From Pseudomonas tumuqii (GTDB taxonomy: Bacteria > Pseudomonadota > Gammaproteobacteria > Pseudomonadales > Pseudomonadaceae), in assembly GCF_013184545.1 (NCBI RefSeq), contig NZ_JAAOJA010000002.1, forward strand, positions 372,001-436,000: 64,000 nucleotides of DNA, read 5' to 3'. A program made the position numbers and the translations under genes. The notes beneath the pieces are model-generated. The model was not told where the DNA came from. It did no database searches and saw nothing but the letters and a program-made list of their open reading frames with translations. Positions 1 through 9,279 of this stretch are shown in pieces; the stretch's first letter is position 1; each line of letters begins with the position of its first letter.

Positions 1-873
1 GGCTTGAGCCATGTCCAGCGCGGTGCGCCTTGCCTGTTCCAGCTCCTGATTGGATTCGAGCAGGCGCGCGTTGGTGGCCTTCAATTCGGTGGTGCGGGCA
101 GAGACGATGTTCTCCAGTTCGCCGAGGTACTGGGTGAGGCGGTTCTCCGCTTCGCGACGTTGCTCGATCTCCATGGCTATGCTGGACAGTTGTTGGTTGG
201 TGACGTCGACCAGGATGCCGATTTCGTCGCGCTCATGACCGCGCGGGCAGGGCAGTCGGTTGCGGTTCGGGGCGTGCAGGTCGCGCCCGCTGAGCGCACG
301 AATCACCTCGATCAGCGGCTTGGTCAGCATGAAATAGAACAGCACCAGCAGGATCAACGAGAGCAGCAGGCTGCGGGCGAAGCCGGTCAGCAAGGTAAGC
401 ATGGCGCGCCGCAGGAAGTGACTGCCGAACGCATAGGTGTCGACTTCCAGGCGCAGCAGGCCGAGGGCTTCCTCGGGCGCGTGACTGACGAACAACTGCG
501 TTTCGAACTGACGCCGTTCGCCGAAGAGGAAATCGCTGAACAGCCGGTAGCGGTTTGTGCTGGGCGGGCGGCTGACCCTGGCCAGGGTCATGTTGCTGTT
601 GTCTATGATCTCTGCACGAATCACCGCCGGTGAGCGCAACAGGCCCAGTACCAGTTCCTGGGCCAGTTCGGCGTCGATGTTGTAGGCGATGCGCGCGGCG
701 GGATTGTGGCTGATCTCCATCAGTGCGCTAATCTCGCGGTTGATGGAGGCATCCTCGCTGGCATAATCGATGCCCACTTGAATCAAGCTGAGCGCAGTGC
801 CGAGGATAAACGCCACCAGTACGGTCAAACTGGCCTGTTTGAACGACAGGCGTTGGGTGAGCGATATATCCAT
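1..873 (-). CDS. Membrane sensor protein, C-terminal part outside window (probable hybrid histidine kinase)
   Basis: An open frame of 291 codons begins with ATG at 873 and runs off the left edge without a stop. The visible part has a membrane helix at about residues 12-35, an extracytoplasmic domain to about 165, a second helix (SLLLSLILLVLFYFML), a HAMP-like stretch containing ERDEIG, and a coiled coil ending in LEQARRTALDMAQA. That ending normally leads straight into a histidine-kinase dimerisation domain, so a (hybrid) histidine kinase is the best guess. A GGDEF or other output domain cannot be excluded because the catalytic half is not in the window. The ribosome-binding site is weak. Confidence 0.7.
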   Translation of the reverse strand, partial: MDISLTQRLSFKQASLTVLVAFILGTALSLIQVGIDYASEDASINREISALMEISHNPAARIAYNIDAELAQELVLGLLRSPAVIRAEIIDNSNMTLARVSRPPSTNRYRLFSDFLFGERRQFETQLFVSHAPEEALGLLRLEVDTYAFGSHFLRRAMLTLLTGFARSLLLSLILLVLFYFMLTKPLIEVIRALSGRDLHAPNRNRLPCPRGHERDEIGILVDVTNQQLSSIAMEIEQRREAENRLTQYLGELENIVSARTTELKATNARLLESNQELEQARRTALDMAQA

Positions 874-986
874 GGGTGGCAATAATCTCGGGTCCGTGCG
901 CTTGCCAAGCATAGCCCATCCGTTCCTCCTTTCGGCAGGCGCAGTTGGCAGGCTGTAACATCAAGGCGTACACCAAGGAGCACGTC

Positions 987-1877
987 GTGGATTCCCGTTT
1001 AAATGCTTTTCTACAGCGCGCCGAGAGCGTGCTGGCGCGGCTCGAACCGCTGCTGCCGGCCCAGCGTGGCGACATCGACTGGCAGCACAGCCTGGCTGCG
1101 CGCTGGCATCGTGAGGGGCGCAGCGGTTACTTGCAGCCGTTGAGCATCGACCTCGACCTGAATCTGAGTGACCTGATCGGAGTGGATACTCAGCGTGAGC
1201 AGCTGGCGCGCAACACCCGACAATTCATTCAGGGCCTGCCGGCCAATCACGCTTTGCTCTGGGGCGCGCGCGGCACCGGAAAGTCATCGCTGGTGCGCGC
1301 GTTGTTGGCCGAACATGCCACCGCCGGGCTGCGCCTGATCGAGATCGAGCGCGATCATCTGGCGGATCTGCCGCGAGTGGTCGAGCAACTGAGTCGCTTG
1401 TCACAGCGCTTTGTGCTGTTTTGCGACGATCTGTCCTTCGAGGCCGGTGAGGGTGATTACCGGGTGCTGAAAAGCGTGCTGGATGGCTCGCTGGAGCGCT
1501 CGCCAGACAATGTGCTGCTCTATGCCACCTCCAATCGCCGCCATTTGTTGCCGGAGAAGCACAGCGACAACGAGACCTCACAGATGGTCGATGGCGAACT
1601 GCACCCCAGCGAGGCGGTGGAGGACAAAATCGCGCTGTCTGATCGTTTCGGCCTGTGGTTGTCTTTCTACCCATTCACCCAGGATCACTTCCTCGATGTA
1701 GTGCGGCATTGGATCGAGGTACAGGCGGCGCAGGCCGGCTTGAACTGGCAGTGGAGCGAGGCGCTGGAAAAAGCGGCGATTCGCTGGGCCCTGGGGCGCG
1801 GTAATCGCAATGGTCGCTGTGCCTATCAATTCGCCCGGCACTGGGTCGGGCTGCAACTCCTGGAAAGCCAATCATGA
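987..1877 (+). CDS. DUF815-type P-loop ATPase
   Basis: This 296-residue protein has a Walker A loop (GARGTGKSS) and a Walker B segment (FVLFCDDLSFE), followed by LLYATSNRRHL, a typical sensor-1 region of AAA proteins. The overall order matches the DUF815 (PF05673) family, whose cellular role is not established. GTG at 987 is preferred over upstream TTG at 945 because AAGGAG lies six bases before it. The stop overlaps the ATG of the sulfoxide reductase gene (ATGA), so the two are translationally coupled. Confidence 0.85.
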   Translation: MDSRLNAFLQRAESVLARLEPLLPAQRGDIDWQHSLAARWHREGRSGYLQPLSIDLDLNLSDLIGVDTQREQLARNTRQFIQGLPANHALLWGARGTGKSSLVRALLAEHATAGLRLIEIERDHLADLPRVVEQLSRLSQRFVLFCDDLSFEAGEGDYRVLKSVLDGSLERSPDNVLLYATSNRRHLLPEKHSDNETSQMVDGELHPSEAVEDKIALSDRFGLWLSFYPFTQDHFLDVVRHWIEVQAAQAGLNWQWSEALEKAAIRWALGRGNRNGRCAYQFARHWVGLQLLESQS

Positions 1878-2356
1878 TCGACCTTGCACAAGCTGACTCC
1901 GGGTCCGATGACTATTCACTACTGGCCGCGCAACTGCAGGCACTGTTGGCCGATGAGCGGGATTTCATTGCCAACGCCGCGCAGTTCTGCGCCTTGCTGT
2001 TCCAGGAGCTGAGCGAACTCAATTGGGCTGGCTTCTACCTGACGCGGGGCGATGAGCTGGTGCTGGGGCCATTCCAGGGGCGGGTGGCCTGCGTGCGAAT
2101 ACCCATGGGGCGTGGGGTGTGCGGGGTGGCGGCGGCGACCCGACAAACGCAGCGGGTGGAGGATGTGCACAGCTTTGCCGGGCATATCGCCTGCGACAGT
2201 GCCTCGCGCAGCGAGCTGGTGGTGCCGCTGCTGAAGGCCGGGCGGCTGATTGGCGTGCTGGATCTGGATAGTCCACAGTTGGCCCGCTTTACTGCAGCGG
2301 ATCGGGTCGGGATCGAACGGCTGGTCGAGATTTTCTTGCAGCTTAGTGATTGTTGA
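1874..2356 (+). CDS. msrC: Free methionine-(R)-sulfoxide reductase, GAF domain
   Basis: This 160-residue single GAF-domain protein reduces free methionine-(R)-sulfoxide in the cytoplasm. The three cysteines characteristic of the fRMsr family are present at C73 (RVACVR), C83 (GRGVCG) and C107 (HIACDS). Their spacings of 10 and 24 equal those of the E. coli enzyme (C84, C94, C118). Other supporting sequence is NWAGFY near the N-terminus and GVLDLDSP near the C-terminus. The gene overlaps the DUF815 ATPase gene by four bases, so the two form one transcription unit. Confidence 0.9.
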   Translation: MIDLAQADSGSDDYSLLAAQLQALLADERDFIANAAQFCALLFQELSELNWAGFYLTRGDELVLGPFQGRVACVRIPMGRGVCGVAAATRQTQRVEDVHSFAGHIACDSASRSELVVPLLKAGRLIGVLDLDSPQLARFTAADRVGIERLVEIFLQLSDC

Positions 2357-2379
2357 CCCCGCTGGGGGCCGCCTGATGA

Positions 2380-2514
2380 GTACCGCACCGATCAACCATG
2401 GTGCACAGCCTGCGGCGAGTGTCACCCTGCGGGTCAAGGTTTGCTCGAGGTGATTGGTCGGAGCGTAGGGCGTCTGGAGGTGGCCTCGCTAGGCGAGCGT
2501 TTTTTCACAACCTC
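2380..2514 (+). repeat. Dispersed intergenic element, copy A
   Basis: This stretch matches, almost end to end, the reverse complement of about 59253-59395. Shared blocks are GCCTGCGGCGAGTG, GGTTGCTCGAGGT-like, and the TTCACAA(C/G)CTCTCA end. A shorter piece of it occurs near 23733. It fills the space between the msrC stop and the convergent gene stop at 2515. Confidence 0.6.
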
Positions 2515-3285
2515 TCAGTCGTAAATATTCTTCTTCTTCCAGTCTTCATCGCCTTCCAGGCTTTTCAGGCCCTCGGTCAGCTCGCTGGTATCGTCGGCGG
2601 CATGCTTGCCCATGTCCACCACCATGGCATTGGCGCGGGCGAGTTGGTTTTCGAATTTTTGCAGCGGCGCCTGGTAACGCGCGCCGTCGGCTTGCTTGCG
2701 CAGGAACTGCACGCCGCGCTCGAACGCCAGGCGCGCCTGGCCGGGCTGGTTCTGTTGCAGGGCCTGGTGGCCGAGGTTGCCGAACAGCTCGATATGCAGT
2801 TGCACCAGCATGTGGCGAATTTCATTGACCCAGTGCTTGGCTTCATTGGCAGGCAGGATGCCATCCTGGGTGCAGCGGGTGATTTGGCCGTGCAGGTTTT
2901 CCAGTTGAAAGCGTACTTCCTTGGCTTTGACTTCGCTGGTGATCTGCTGCAATGGATTCTGTACGGGTATCGCGTCGCCTTGGGCAATCAACTGGCGCAG
3001 CGCTTCCAGTTGCGCTTTGCTGTCGGCATTGCCTGGCTGCAATTGCACCAGGCGCTGGGTAAAGTGCATCTGCAGGCGGCTGAGCATGAGTTTCAGCTGG
3101 GGTGTCATCAGCTGTCCGGGCAAGGACTCGGATACAGTGGCGCAACGGCGGATACGGTCATTGAGCTCGGTCCTGAGGCGGGCCTTTTCCAGCTTGTTGT
3201 TCTCGACCATGTGATTGACGTAGGCAATGGCGATCAATAGGGCTATGCCGCCGACAATCAGCAGGGTAATTACCAGTGGGGACAT
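2515..3285 (-). CDS. Membrane-anchored coiled-coil protein of unknown function
   Basis: I do not recognise this 256-residue protein. It has one N-terminal membrane helix (residues 3-22, LVITLLIVGGIALLIAIAYV), then a charged, mostly helical cytoplasmic part with no catalytic motif, and a lysine/aspartate-rich C-terminus. The topology suggests a bitopic inner-membrane protein. ATG at 3285 has a GAGGCGG ribosome-binding site. The gene stands alone, convergent with msrC and divergent from the tRNA operon. Confidence 0.75.
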   Translation of the reverse strand: MSPLVITLLIVGGIALLIAIAYVNHMVENNKLEKARLRTELNDRIRRCATVSESLPGQLMTPQLKLMLSRLQMHFTQRLVQLQPGNADSKAQLEALRQLIAQGDAIPVQNPLQQITSEVKAKEVRFQLENLHGQITRCTQDGILPANEAKHWVNEIRHMLVQLHIELFGNLGHQALQQNQPGQARLAFERGVQFLRKQADGARYQAPLQKFENQLARANAMVVDMGKHAADDTSELTEGLKSLEGDEDWKKKNIYD

Positions 3286-3404
3286 CGGTACCGCCTCGCG
3301 AATGCTGGTTTTCGTCGGAGTGTAGTGCCTTAGCCACGGTGCTGATAGAGCGGCCTGGTAATCTGGCTTGAAGTCGTTGATTTTAAAAAAAAATTATAGA
3401 GAGG

Positions 3405-3433
3405 TTGACGACTCTGCGCAGGATCCATAGAAT
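3405..3433 (+). promoter_or_regulatory. Sigma70 promoter of the tRNA operon
   Basis: A -35 box TTGACG (3405-3410) and a -10 box TAGAAT (3428-3433) are separated by exactly 17 bases. They are followed by the GC-rich discriminator GCGCGCC typical of stringently controlled stable-RNA promoters. An A/T-rich tract at about 3380-3400 upstream could act as an UP element. The first tRNA begins 75 bases downstream of the -10 box. Confidence 0.85.
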
Positions 3434-3507
3434 GCGCGCCACTTCCAGCGCAATGCTTTATTGCAGCGAGCGGGGAGCCGGAAAGTATATTTCAGGTTCC
3501 GGGTTGC

Positions 3508-3583
3508 GTCCCCTTCGTCTAGTGGCCTAGGACACCGCCCTTTCACGGCGGTAACAGGGGTTCGAGTCCCCTAGGGGACGCCA
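3508..3583 (+). tRNA. tRNA-Glu (anticodon TTC), copy 1
   Basis: This is a full 76-base cloverleaf: acceptor GTCCCC/GGGGAC, anticodon loop CTTTCAC giving TTC, T-arm GGTTCGAGTCC, and encoded CCA. It is the first of four tRNAs in a Glu-Gly-Glu-Gly transcript. Confidence 0.97.
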
Positions 3584-3610
3584 TTATCGTTGTAGATTTC
3601 TGTTGTATAT

Positions 3611-3686
<76 letters not shown>

Positions 3687-3759
3687 GATTTTCCAGTCGT
3701 GCGTCCAGAGCGCTGTCTGGGTCAGCCGATAAACAGTCGGCTGAAGCAATAAGTTCAAG

Positions 3760-3835
3760 GTCCCCTTCGTCTAGTGGCCTAGGACACCGCCCTTTCACGG
3801 CGGTAACAGGGGTTCGAGTCCCCTAGGGGACGCCA
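3760..3835 (+). tRNA. tRNA-Glu (anticodon TTC), copy 2
   Basis: This copy is identical in sequence to the tRNA-Glu at 3508. The spacers differ between the two Glu-Gly pairs, so the tRNA bodies are kept identical while the spacers have drifted. Confidence 0.97.
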
Positions 3836-3854
3836 TTTTTGCTGTAGATACACT

Positions 3855-3930
<76 letters not shown>

Positions 3931-3940
3931 AATAAACAAA

Positions 3941-3966
3941 AACGCCGCTCACTGAGCGGCGTTTTT
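3941..3966 (+). terminator. Rho-independent terminator of the tRNA operon
   Basis: A ten-pair stem AACGCCGCTC / GAGCGGCGTT with an ACT loop is followed by a T run. It directly follows the last tRNA. Confidence 0.92.
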
Positions 3967-3992
3967 GTAGCTGCATGATTTTACCGCTCAAT

Positions 3993-4026
3993 AAAAAGCC
4001 CGCCGGTGATGCCGTGCGGGCTTTTT
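3993..4026 (-). terminator. Terminator downstream of the small gene at 4045
   Basis: The stem AAAAAGCCCGC / GCGGGCTTTTT, with T runs on either strand, lies between the tRNA operon and the stop of the minus-strand gene. It can act in both directions and separates the two units. Confidence 0.85.
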
Positions 4027-4044
4027 CGTTTAACTGCTGAGCTA

Positions 4045-4455
4045 TTAGTGCCTGCTGCCTTGGGTGGGCATGGCCAGCAACTGCTTTTCCTGATTCCAGT
4101 CGAATGGATCGTCGTTTTCCAGGGCCTCGAAGCGACGTTCTTCCAGGGTCTGGTACATCTCGATTTCTTCGTCGGGCATGAAGTGCAGGCAGTCGCCACC
4201 GAAGAACCACAACAGGTCGCGCGGGACCAGATGAGCGATCTGCGGGTAGCGCTGGAAGATCTGGCTGATCAGATCCTGGCCGAGGTAGAGGCTGGCTTCC
4301 GGATCGTTTGGCAGATCGGCCAGCAGTTCGTCATAGCGCTCCAGGTACATGGCGTGGCTGTCATCGAGAATCTGCTCGGCTTCGCCCAAGGCAACCAGAA
4401 TGGTGCGCAGATGGGCGAGCAGGGCGAGGTGATGATCGAGGTGGGCGTTGGCCAT
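4045..4455 (-). CDS. Conserved Pseudomonas protein of unknown function
   Basis: This 136-residue acidic, soluble protein (MANAHLDHH start) belongs to a small family that in Pseudomonas sits between fadE and Glu/Gly tRNAs, as here. No catalytic motif or signal peptide is visible. ATG at 4455, with AGGA eight bases upstream, is preferred over a non-ATG codon at 4488. The gene follows fadE on the same strand with an 82-base gap and may be co-transcribed with it, ending at the terminator at 3993. Confidence 0.8.
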   Translation of the reverse strand: MANAHLDHHLALLAHLRTILVALGEAEQILDDSHAMYLERYDELLADLPNDPEASLYLGQDLISQIFQRYPQIAHLVPRDLLWFFGGDCLHFMPDEEIEMYQTLEERRFEALENDDPFDWNQEKQLLAMPTQGSRH

Positions 4456-4537
4456 GAGAGAAATCCTGTAGGTAAAACGGGCGCGCAAGTATAAGGCTCT
4501 GCGTGCTCACTGTCCCTGGCCGTGTACAACAACTGCG

Positions 4538-6985
4538 CTAGCGCACCTTGCCGCGGCCGAGTTTCAGTTCTTCCTTGGCGAAGTCGTCGACGTCGATCAC
4601 CACGCGCCGCGCTGTTTCGGCCTGTTGCAGGCTCTGTGCTTCTTCTGCAGTGAGGATGCCGGCACCGACTGCGAGGTCGATCAGGCTCTGGCCCGGTGCT
4701 TCCTGCACCAGACCTTGCTTGAGCGCCTTGTCCAGTTTCTTCTGCAGGGGTTGCGCGCTTTGCAGCAGATCCATCGCCTGCTGCAGGGCGGCCACCGGGT
4801 CGTTTTTCGCCTGTGGTCGGTAGCAACCGGCGAGCAACTCTTCCAGGGCCGGATCGCCGCTGTTGCGTCCGATGATCTCGGCGACCTGGGCATCCTGTGC
4901 ATCGCTTGGGCCTTTGTGCCGGCGGCCGAAGGGGAAAACCAGTACGCGCAGGGCATAACCGAGCAGTTTGCTCGGGAAGTTGCCGAGCAGTTCATCGAGT
5001 GCCTGTTCGGCGTGGCCCAGGCTTTCTTCCATGGCCCAGCACAGCAGCGGGCGCGAATGCGCCGGGTAATCCAGGTCGTGGTAGCGCTTGAGCGCCGCCG
5101 AGGCCAGATACAGGTGGCTGAGCACATCGCCCAGGCGGGCGGACAGCCGCTCGCGGCGTTTCAGTTCGCCGCCCAGCAGCATCATGCTCAGGTCGGCAAG
5201 CAGGGCGAAGGCGGCAGCCAGGCGATTGAGGGCGCGGAAGTAGGGGCGGCTGAGGTTGTCGCCCGGTACCTCGCTGAATCCGCCCAGACCGAGGCTGAGG
5301 ATCAGGCTGCTGGCCGCGTTGCTCACGGCAAAGCCGATGTGCTGCAGCAGCAGTTGATCGAATTCCAGCAGCGCTTGCTCCTTGTCTTCGCGACCGGCCA
5401 GGGCCATTTCCTTGAGTACGTAGGGGTGGCAGCGGATCGCGCCCTGGCCAAAGATCATCAGGTTGCGCGAGAGGATGTTGGCGCCTTCCACGGTGATGAA
5501 GATCGGTGCGCCTTGCCAGGAGCGCGCCAGGTAGTTGTTGGGGCCCATGATGATGCCCTTGCCGCCATGCACGTCCATGGCGTGGCTGATGCACTCGCGG
5601 CCACGCTCGGTCAGGTGGTACTTGAGAATCGCCGAAAGCACCGAGGGTTTTTCGCCCAGATCTACCGCGTTGGCAGTAAGGATGCGTGCGCTGTCCATCA
5701 GCCAGGCATTGCCGCCGATACGTGCGAGGGCCTCCTGGATACCTTCGAAGGCCGCCAGCGGCACATTGAATTGCTCGCGTATCTGGCTGTACTGGCCAGT
5801 GACCAGGCTGGTGAATTTGGCCGCGCCCGTGCCTACTGCCGGCAGGGAGATGGAGCGGCCGACCGAGAGGCAGTTCATCAGCATCATCCAGCCTTTGCCG
5901 AGCATGTCCTGGCCGCCGATCAGGTAGCCCAGCGGGATGAACACGTCTTTCCCCGCGTTCGGTCCGTTCATGAAGGCGGCGCCGAGTGGCAGGTGACGGC
6001 GGCCGATTTCCACGCCGGGCGTGTCGGTCGGCACCAGGGCCAGGCTGATGCCGAGGTCCTCCTGCTCGCCGAGCAAATGATCCGGGTCGTAGGCCTTGAA
6101 TGCCAGGCCGAGCAGGGTCGCGACCGGGCCCAGGGTGATATAGCGCTTTTCCCAGGTCAGGCGCAGACCGAGCACTTCCTCGCCTTGCCACTGACCTCTG
6201 CAGATGATGCCGCTGTCCGGCATGGCGCCGGCGTCCGAACCGGCCAGCGGGCCGGTGAGGGCGAAGCAGGGGATGTCATCGCCGCGGGCCAGGCGCGGCA
6301 GGTAGTGCTGGCGCTGCTCGTCGGTGCCGTAATGCAGCAGCAACTCTGCCGGGCCGAGGGAGTTGGGCACCATCACGGTGGAGGCCAGGTCGCCGCTGCG
6401 GGTGGCCAGTTTCATCGCCACCTGGGAGTGGGCGTAGGCGGAAAAGCCCTTGCCGCCATATTCCTTGGGGATGATCAGGGCGAAAAAACCGTGCTGCTTG
6501 ATGTGTTCCCAGGCCTTGGCGGGCAAGTCCATTTGCTGGCCGATCTGCCAGTCGCTGACCATGGCGCAGAGTTCTTCGGTGGGGCCGTCGAGAAAGGCCT
6601 GTTCCTCCTCGCTCAGTTGCGCCTTGGGGTAGGCCAGCAGCTTGTCCCAGTCCGGACGGCCGCTGAACAGTTCGCCGTCCCACCAGACTGTGCCGGCTTC
6701 GATGGCATCGCGTTCGGTATCCGACATGGGCGGCAGCACCCGCTGAAACCAGGCGAACATGGGCGCGCTGAACAGTTTTCGCCGTTGTTCCGGCAGCACC
6801 AGCGGGAGTGCCACCGCCAGGAGCAATAGCCAGAAGACCAGCAGAAGCCAACCGGGAGCGTGACTGAACAGGCCCATCAGGACTAGGTAGGCGGCCACCC
6901 CGCCGAGAGCGGGCAGCGGGGCAGTGCGGCGGTGGGCCAGGTAGGCCGTGCCAACCAGCAGAACGAGTAACCAGACAACGAGCAT
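4538..6985 (-). CDS. fadE: FadE-type acyl-CoA dehydrogenase
   Basis: This 815-residue membrane-associated acyl-CoA dehydrogenase catalyses the first step of fatty-acid beta-oxidation, with FAD as cofactor. Two to three N-terminal hydrophobic segments (residues 1-65) precede the acyl-CoA dehydrogenase N, middle and C domains. A long C-terminal extension typical of FadE (about 815 residues in E. coli too) follows. The catalytic-base motif ITVEGANIL has its Glu at residue 500. ATG at 6985 is supported by GGAGG seven bases upstream; an earlier in-frame codon at 7048 has no such site. Confidence 0.93.
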   Translation of the reverse strand: MLVVWLLVLLVGTAYLAHRRTAPLPALGGVAAYLVLMGLFSHAPGWLLLVFWLLLLAVALPLVLPEQRRKLFSAPMFAWFQRVLPPMSDTERDAIEAGTVWWDGELFSGRPDWDKLLAYPKAQLSEEEQAFLDGPTEELCAMVSDWQIGQQMDLPAKAWEHIKQHGFFALIIPKEYGGKGFSAYAHSQVAMKLATRSGDLASTVMVPNSLGPAELLLHYGTDEQRQHYLPRLARGDDIPCFALTGPLAGSDAGAMPDSGIICRGQWQGEEVLGLRLTWEKRYITLGPVATLLGLAFKAYDPDHLLGEQEDLGISLALVPTDTPGVEIGRRHLPLGAAFMNGPNAGKDVFIPLGYLIGGQDMLGKGWMMLMNCLSVGRSISLPAVGTGAAKFTSLVTGQYSQIREQFNVPLAAFEGIQEALARIGGNAWLMDSARILTANAVDLGEKPSVLSAILKYHLTERGRECISHAMDVHGGKGIIMGPNNYLARSWQGAPIFITVEGANILSRNLMIFGQGAIRCHPYVLKEMALAGREDKEQALLEFDQLLLQHIGFAVSNAASSLILSLGLGGFSEVPGDNLSRPYFRALNRLAAAFALLADLSMMLLGGELKRRERLSARLGDVLSHLYLASAALKRYHDLDYPAHSRPLLCWAMEESLGHAEQALDELLGNFPSKLLGYALRVLVFPFGRRHKGPSDAQDAQVAEIIGRNSGDPALEELLAGCYRPQAKNDPVAALQQAMDLLQSAQPLQKKLDKALKQGLVQEAPGQSLIDLAVGAGILTAEEAQSLQQAETARRVVIDVDDFAKEELKLGRGKVR

Positions 6986-7142
6986 GCAAAATCCTCCATG
7001 ACGACGGGCTGCAAAGAACAGTGGTGAGTTTAGTCGGCATCCATACAAAGATGACCGCTAGGGCGCCGAGCTTGGCCGGAGTGTCGTGACACGCGCTCGC
7101 GCGGCGCCGTTAGACTGGGTGCTCTATCACGGAGAACCGCCA

Positions 7143-7844
7143 ATGCGTGAATACCTGGAGCCCGGCCGCTGCATCGATAGTGACCACCCGGCGCTGGTGG
7201 AGTTCGCTGAAAAGTCGTGCGGCAGCAGTCGCGATCCGGTTGAGCAGGCGGTCAGGCTGTATTACGCAGTGCGCGATGGTATTCGCTACAACCCTTATAC
7301 ATTCAGTCGTGATCCGCAAACGCTGAAAGGCAGCCATGCGCTGCTCAGTGGCGAAAGTTACTGCGTGCCGAAGGCCACGCTGCTGGCGGCCTGTGCGCGG
7401 CATTGCGGGATTCCCGCGCGAATCGGTCTGGCCGATGTGCGCAACCATCTGGCCACTCCGCGGCTGCTGGAACTGCTGCGCAGCGAGGTGTTCGCCATGC
7501 ACGGCTATACCGAGTTGTATCTGCAGGGGCGCTGGGTCAAGGCCACCCCCGCGTTCAATCTGGAGCTGTGCCGGCTATTCAAGGTGGCGCCGCTGGAGTT
7601 CGATGGGCTTGTCGACAGCGTGTTCCATCCATTCAACCAGCAGGGCCAGCGTTACATGGAGTATCTGGCCGACCATGGCCACTTCGTCGACGTGCCGCAA
7701 GCGCTGTTCTTCAGTCATTTGGCGGCGGTCTATCCGCACTTGTTCGCCGAAGCTGCGCCGTTGTTGATGGGGGGACTTTCAGAGCGAAGCCGCGCACTAG
7801 GCCCGACCCATCCTGCACAAGACGGGTCGTCAGCAGCTGGCTGA
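7143..7844 (+). CDS. Transglutaminase-like domain protein
   Basis: This 233-residue protein has the papain-like transglutaminase core: the cysteine segment GESYCVPKATLLAACAR, then IPARIGLADVRNH, then the histidine segment FAMHGYTELYLQGRW. The usual aspartate after the Trp strand appears replaced (KATPAFN), so the third catalytic residue is uncertain. No signal peptide is seen, so it is probably cytoplasmic; the substrate is unknown. ATG at 7143 has GGAGAA upstream. It is divergent from fadE. Confidence 0.8.
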   Translation: MREYLEPGRCIDSDHPALVEFAEKSCGSSRDPVEQAVRLYYAVRDGIRYNPYTFSRDPQTLKGSHALLSGESYCVPKATLLAACARHCGIPARIGLADVRNHLATPRLLELLRSEVFAMHGYTELYLQGRWVKATPAFNLELCRLFKVAPLEFDGLVDSVFHPFNQQGQRYMEYLADHGHFVDVPQALFFSHLAAVYPHLFAEAAPLLMGGLSERSRALGPTHPAQDGSSAAG

Positions 7845-7884
7845 AGATTGTCGTTAGCCAGGTTTGCTCATGGCGTGGAACTGA

Positions 7885-8433
7885 TCAGTTATTGATCAGG
7901 CTGAGAAATTCGCTGCGGGTGGCGGCGTTGTCGCGGAATTCACCGAGCATCACCGAGGTGACCATCGAGGAATTCTGCTTTTCCACGCCGCGCATCATCA
8001 TGCACATGTGCTGGGCTTCGATCACCACAGCCACGCCAAGGGCGCCGGTCACTTGCTGGATGGCTTCGGCGATCTGCCGGCTGAGGTTTTCCTGGATCTG
8101 CAGGCGGCGGGCGTACATGTCGACGATCCGCGCGACCTTGGACAGGCCGAGCACCTTGCCATTGGGGATGTAGGCGACGTGGGCCTTGCCGATGAACGGC
8201 AGCAGGTGGTGCTCGCACAGCGAATACAGTTCGATGTGCTTGACCAGCACCATTTCGCTGTTGTCGGAGCTGAACAGCGCGTCGTTGGTGACTTCTTCCA
8301 GGGTCTGCTGATAACCGCGGCAGAGGTACTGCATGGCTTTGGCGGCACGCTTGGGGGTGTCGAGCAGGCCTTCGCGGGATGCGTCTTCGCCAAGTTGACC
8401 GAGGATTGCGGTGTAGTTTTGTTCCAGGGACAT
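7885..8433 (-). CDS. folE: GTP cyclohydrolase I
   Basis: This 182-residue type I enzyme converts GTP to 7,8-dihydroneopterin triphosphate, the entry step of folate/pterin synthesis. The zinc ligands are visible in LCEHHLLPF and in the later [26 protein letters not shown] and the C-terminal [10 protein letters not shown] are family signatures. ATG at 8433 is preceded by AGGAAG. Pseudomonas carries several folE paralogues; the neighbouring Smr, isochorismatase-fold and prmB genes match one of those loci. Confidence 0.95.
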   Translation of the reverse strand: MSLEQNYTAILGQLGEDASREGLLDTPKRAAKAMQYLCRGYQQTLEEVTNDALFSSDNSEMVLVKHIELYSLCEHHLLPFIGKAHVAYIPNGKVLGLSKVARIVDMYARRLQIQENLSRQIAEAIQQVTGALGVAVVIEAQHMCMMMRGVEKQNSSMVTSVMLGEFRDNAATRSEFLSLINN

Positions 8434-8665
8434 GGGTCTTCCTGTGAGCCTTCTTAAAGGAGGAGAGCAGAGGCGCAGGGTAGGGCGCAGCCGCCGCGCT
8501 GGCAAGAGCGCGCGCGACAGACTGCCACAGCGGTGTCAGCGTTTCGAAGATTTTCGCGGATAAAGCGGGGTGCCGCCCAGCGAAACGTCGGCCCTGCTGC
8601 TCGTACAAGGTCGCGGTCTGGCTCAGCAGCTAACGGCTGCAGAGCCTTATAAGAGCCTGCGCCGC

Positions 8666-9238
8666 CTATTCGTCGCGGCCATCCATCATGGTGCGCTTGA
8701 GCATCACGTAAACCGCACCGGTGCCGCCATGCTTGGCCACGCAGGAGGTGAACCCCAGCACCTGGGGATGCTGGCGCAGCCAGGTGTTGACATGGCTTTT
8801 GATCATCGGTTTGCGCCCATCCATGCGCACGGCCTTGCCGTGGGTGATGCGCACGCAGCGCACTTCCAGCTTGGTGGCTTCGGCGAGGAACTCCCACAGG
8901 GTGTCGCGGGCTTTTTCCACGGTCATGCCATGCAGGTCAAGGCTGCCATCGAAGCTGATCTGGCCGAGTTTAAGCTTGCGCATCTGGCCTTCCTGCACGC
9001 CATTGGCGGCCCAGTACAGCGGGTCTTCGGCGCCTACGTCGATGACGAACTGATCGGACAGGCCATCGACCTTGAGCGTATCCATGCGCACGGTCGCCGC
9101 CTGGCGCAGGCTGGCCAGCTGTTTGCGGTCGGGCTTGGCTTTGCCGGTATCGGCGCGGTCGTGCTTGATCGGCTTGACGCCGCGCAACTCGGCCTTGAAC
9201 AGGGCGCTGTCGTTATCGTCTCTGCTGTCGTCTTGCAT
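8666..9238 (-). CDS. Smr domain protein (DUF1315/SmrA-like)
   Basis: This 190-residue protein ends in a Smr domain, known from MutS2 C-termini and stand-alone bacterial nucleases. The LDLHGM motif, ITHGKA and TGAVYVMLKR are present, together with a charged N-terminal region of about 85 residues. Members of the family cleave nucleic acids; the substrate here is not known. ATG at 9238 (MQDDSRDD) fits the family better than an upstream non-ATG start at 9271. It lies on the same strand as folE, 232 bases upstream of it. Confidence 0.85.
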   Translation of the reverse strand: MQDDSRDDNDSALFKAELRGVKPIKHDRADTGKAKPDRKQLASLRQAATVRMDTLKVDGLSDQFVIDVGAEDPLYWAANGVQEGQMRKLKLGQISFDGSLDLHGMTVEKARDTLWEFLAEATKLEVRCVRITHGKAVRMDGRKPMIKSHVNTWLRQHPQVLGFTSCVAKHGGTGAVYVMLKRTMMDGRDE

Positions 9239-9279
9239 CTGGGCCTCCGCGAAGGCCGCTAGTGTAACCAAGGCTGGGC

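Noticed and set aside
4625..6829. A 734-codon plus-strand open frame opposite fadE
   Set aside because: It lies wholly antisense to a well-supported gene, has no ribosome-binding site and gives biased Ala/Gln/Gly/His sequence. Long antisense frames are expected in high-G+C coding DNA.
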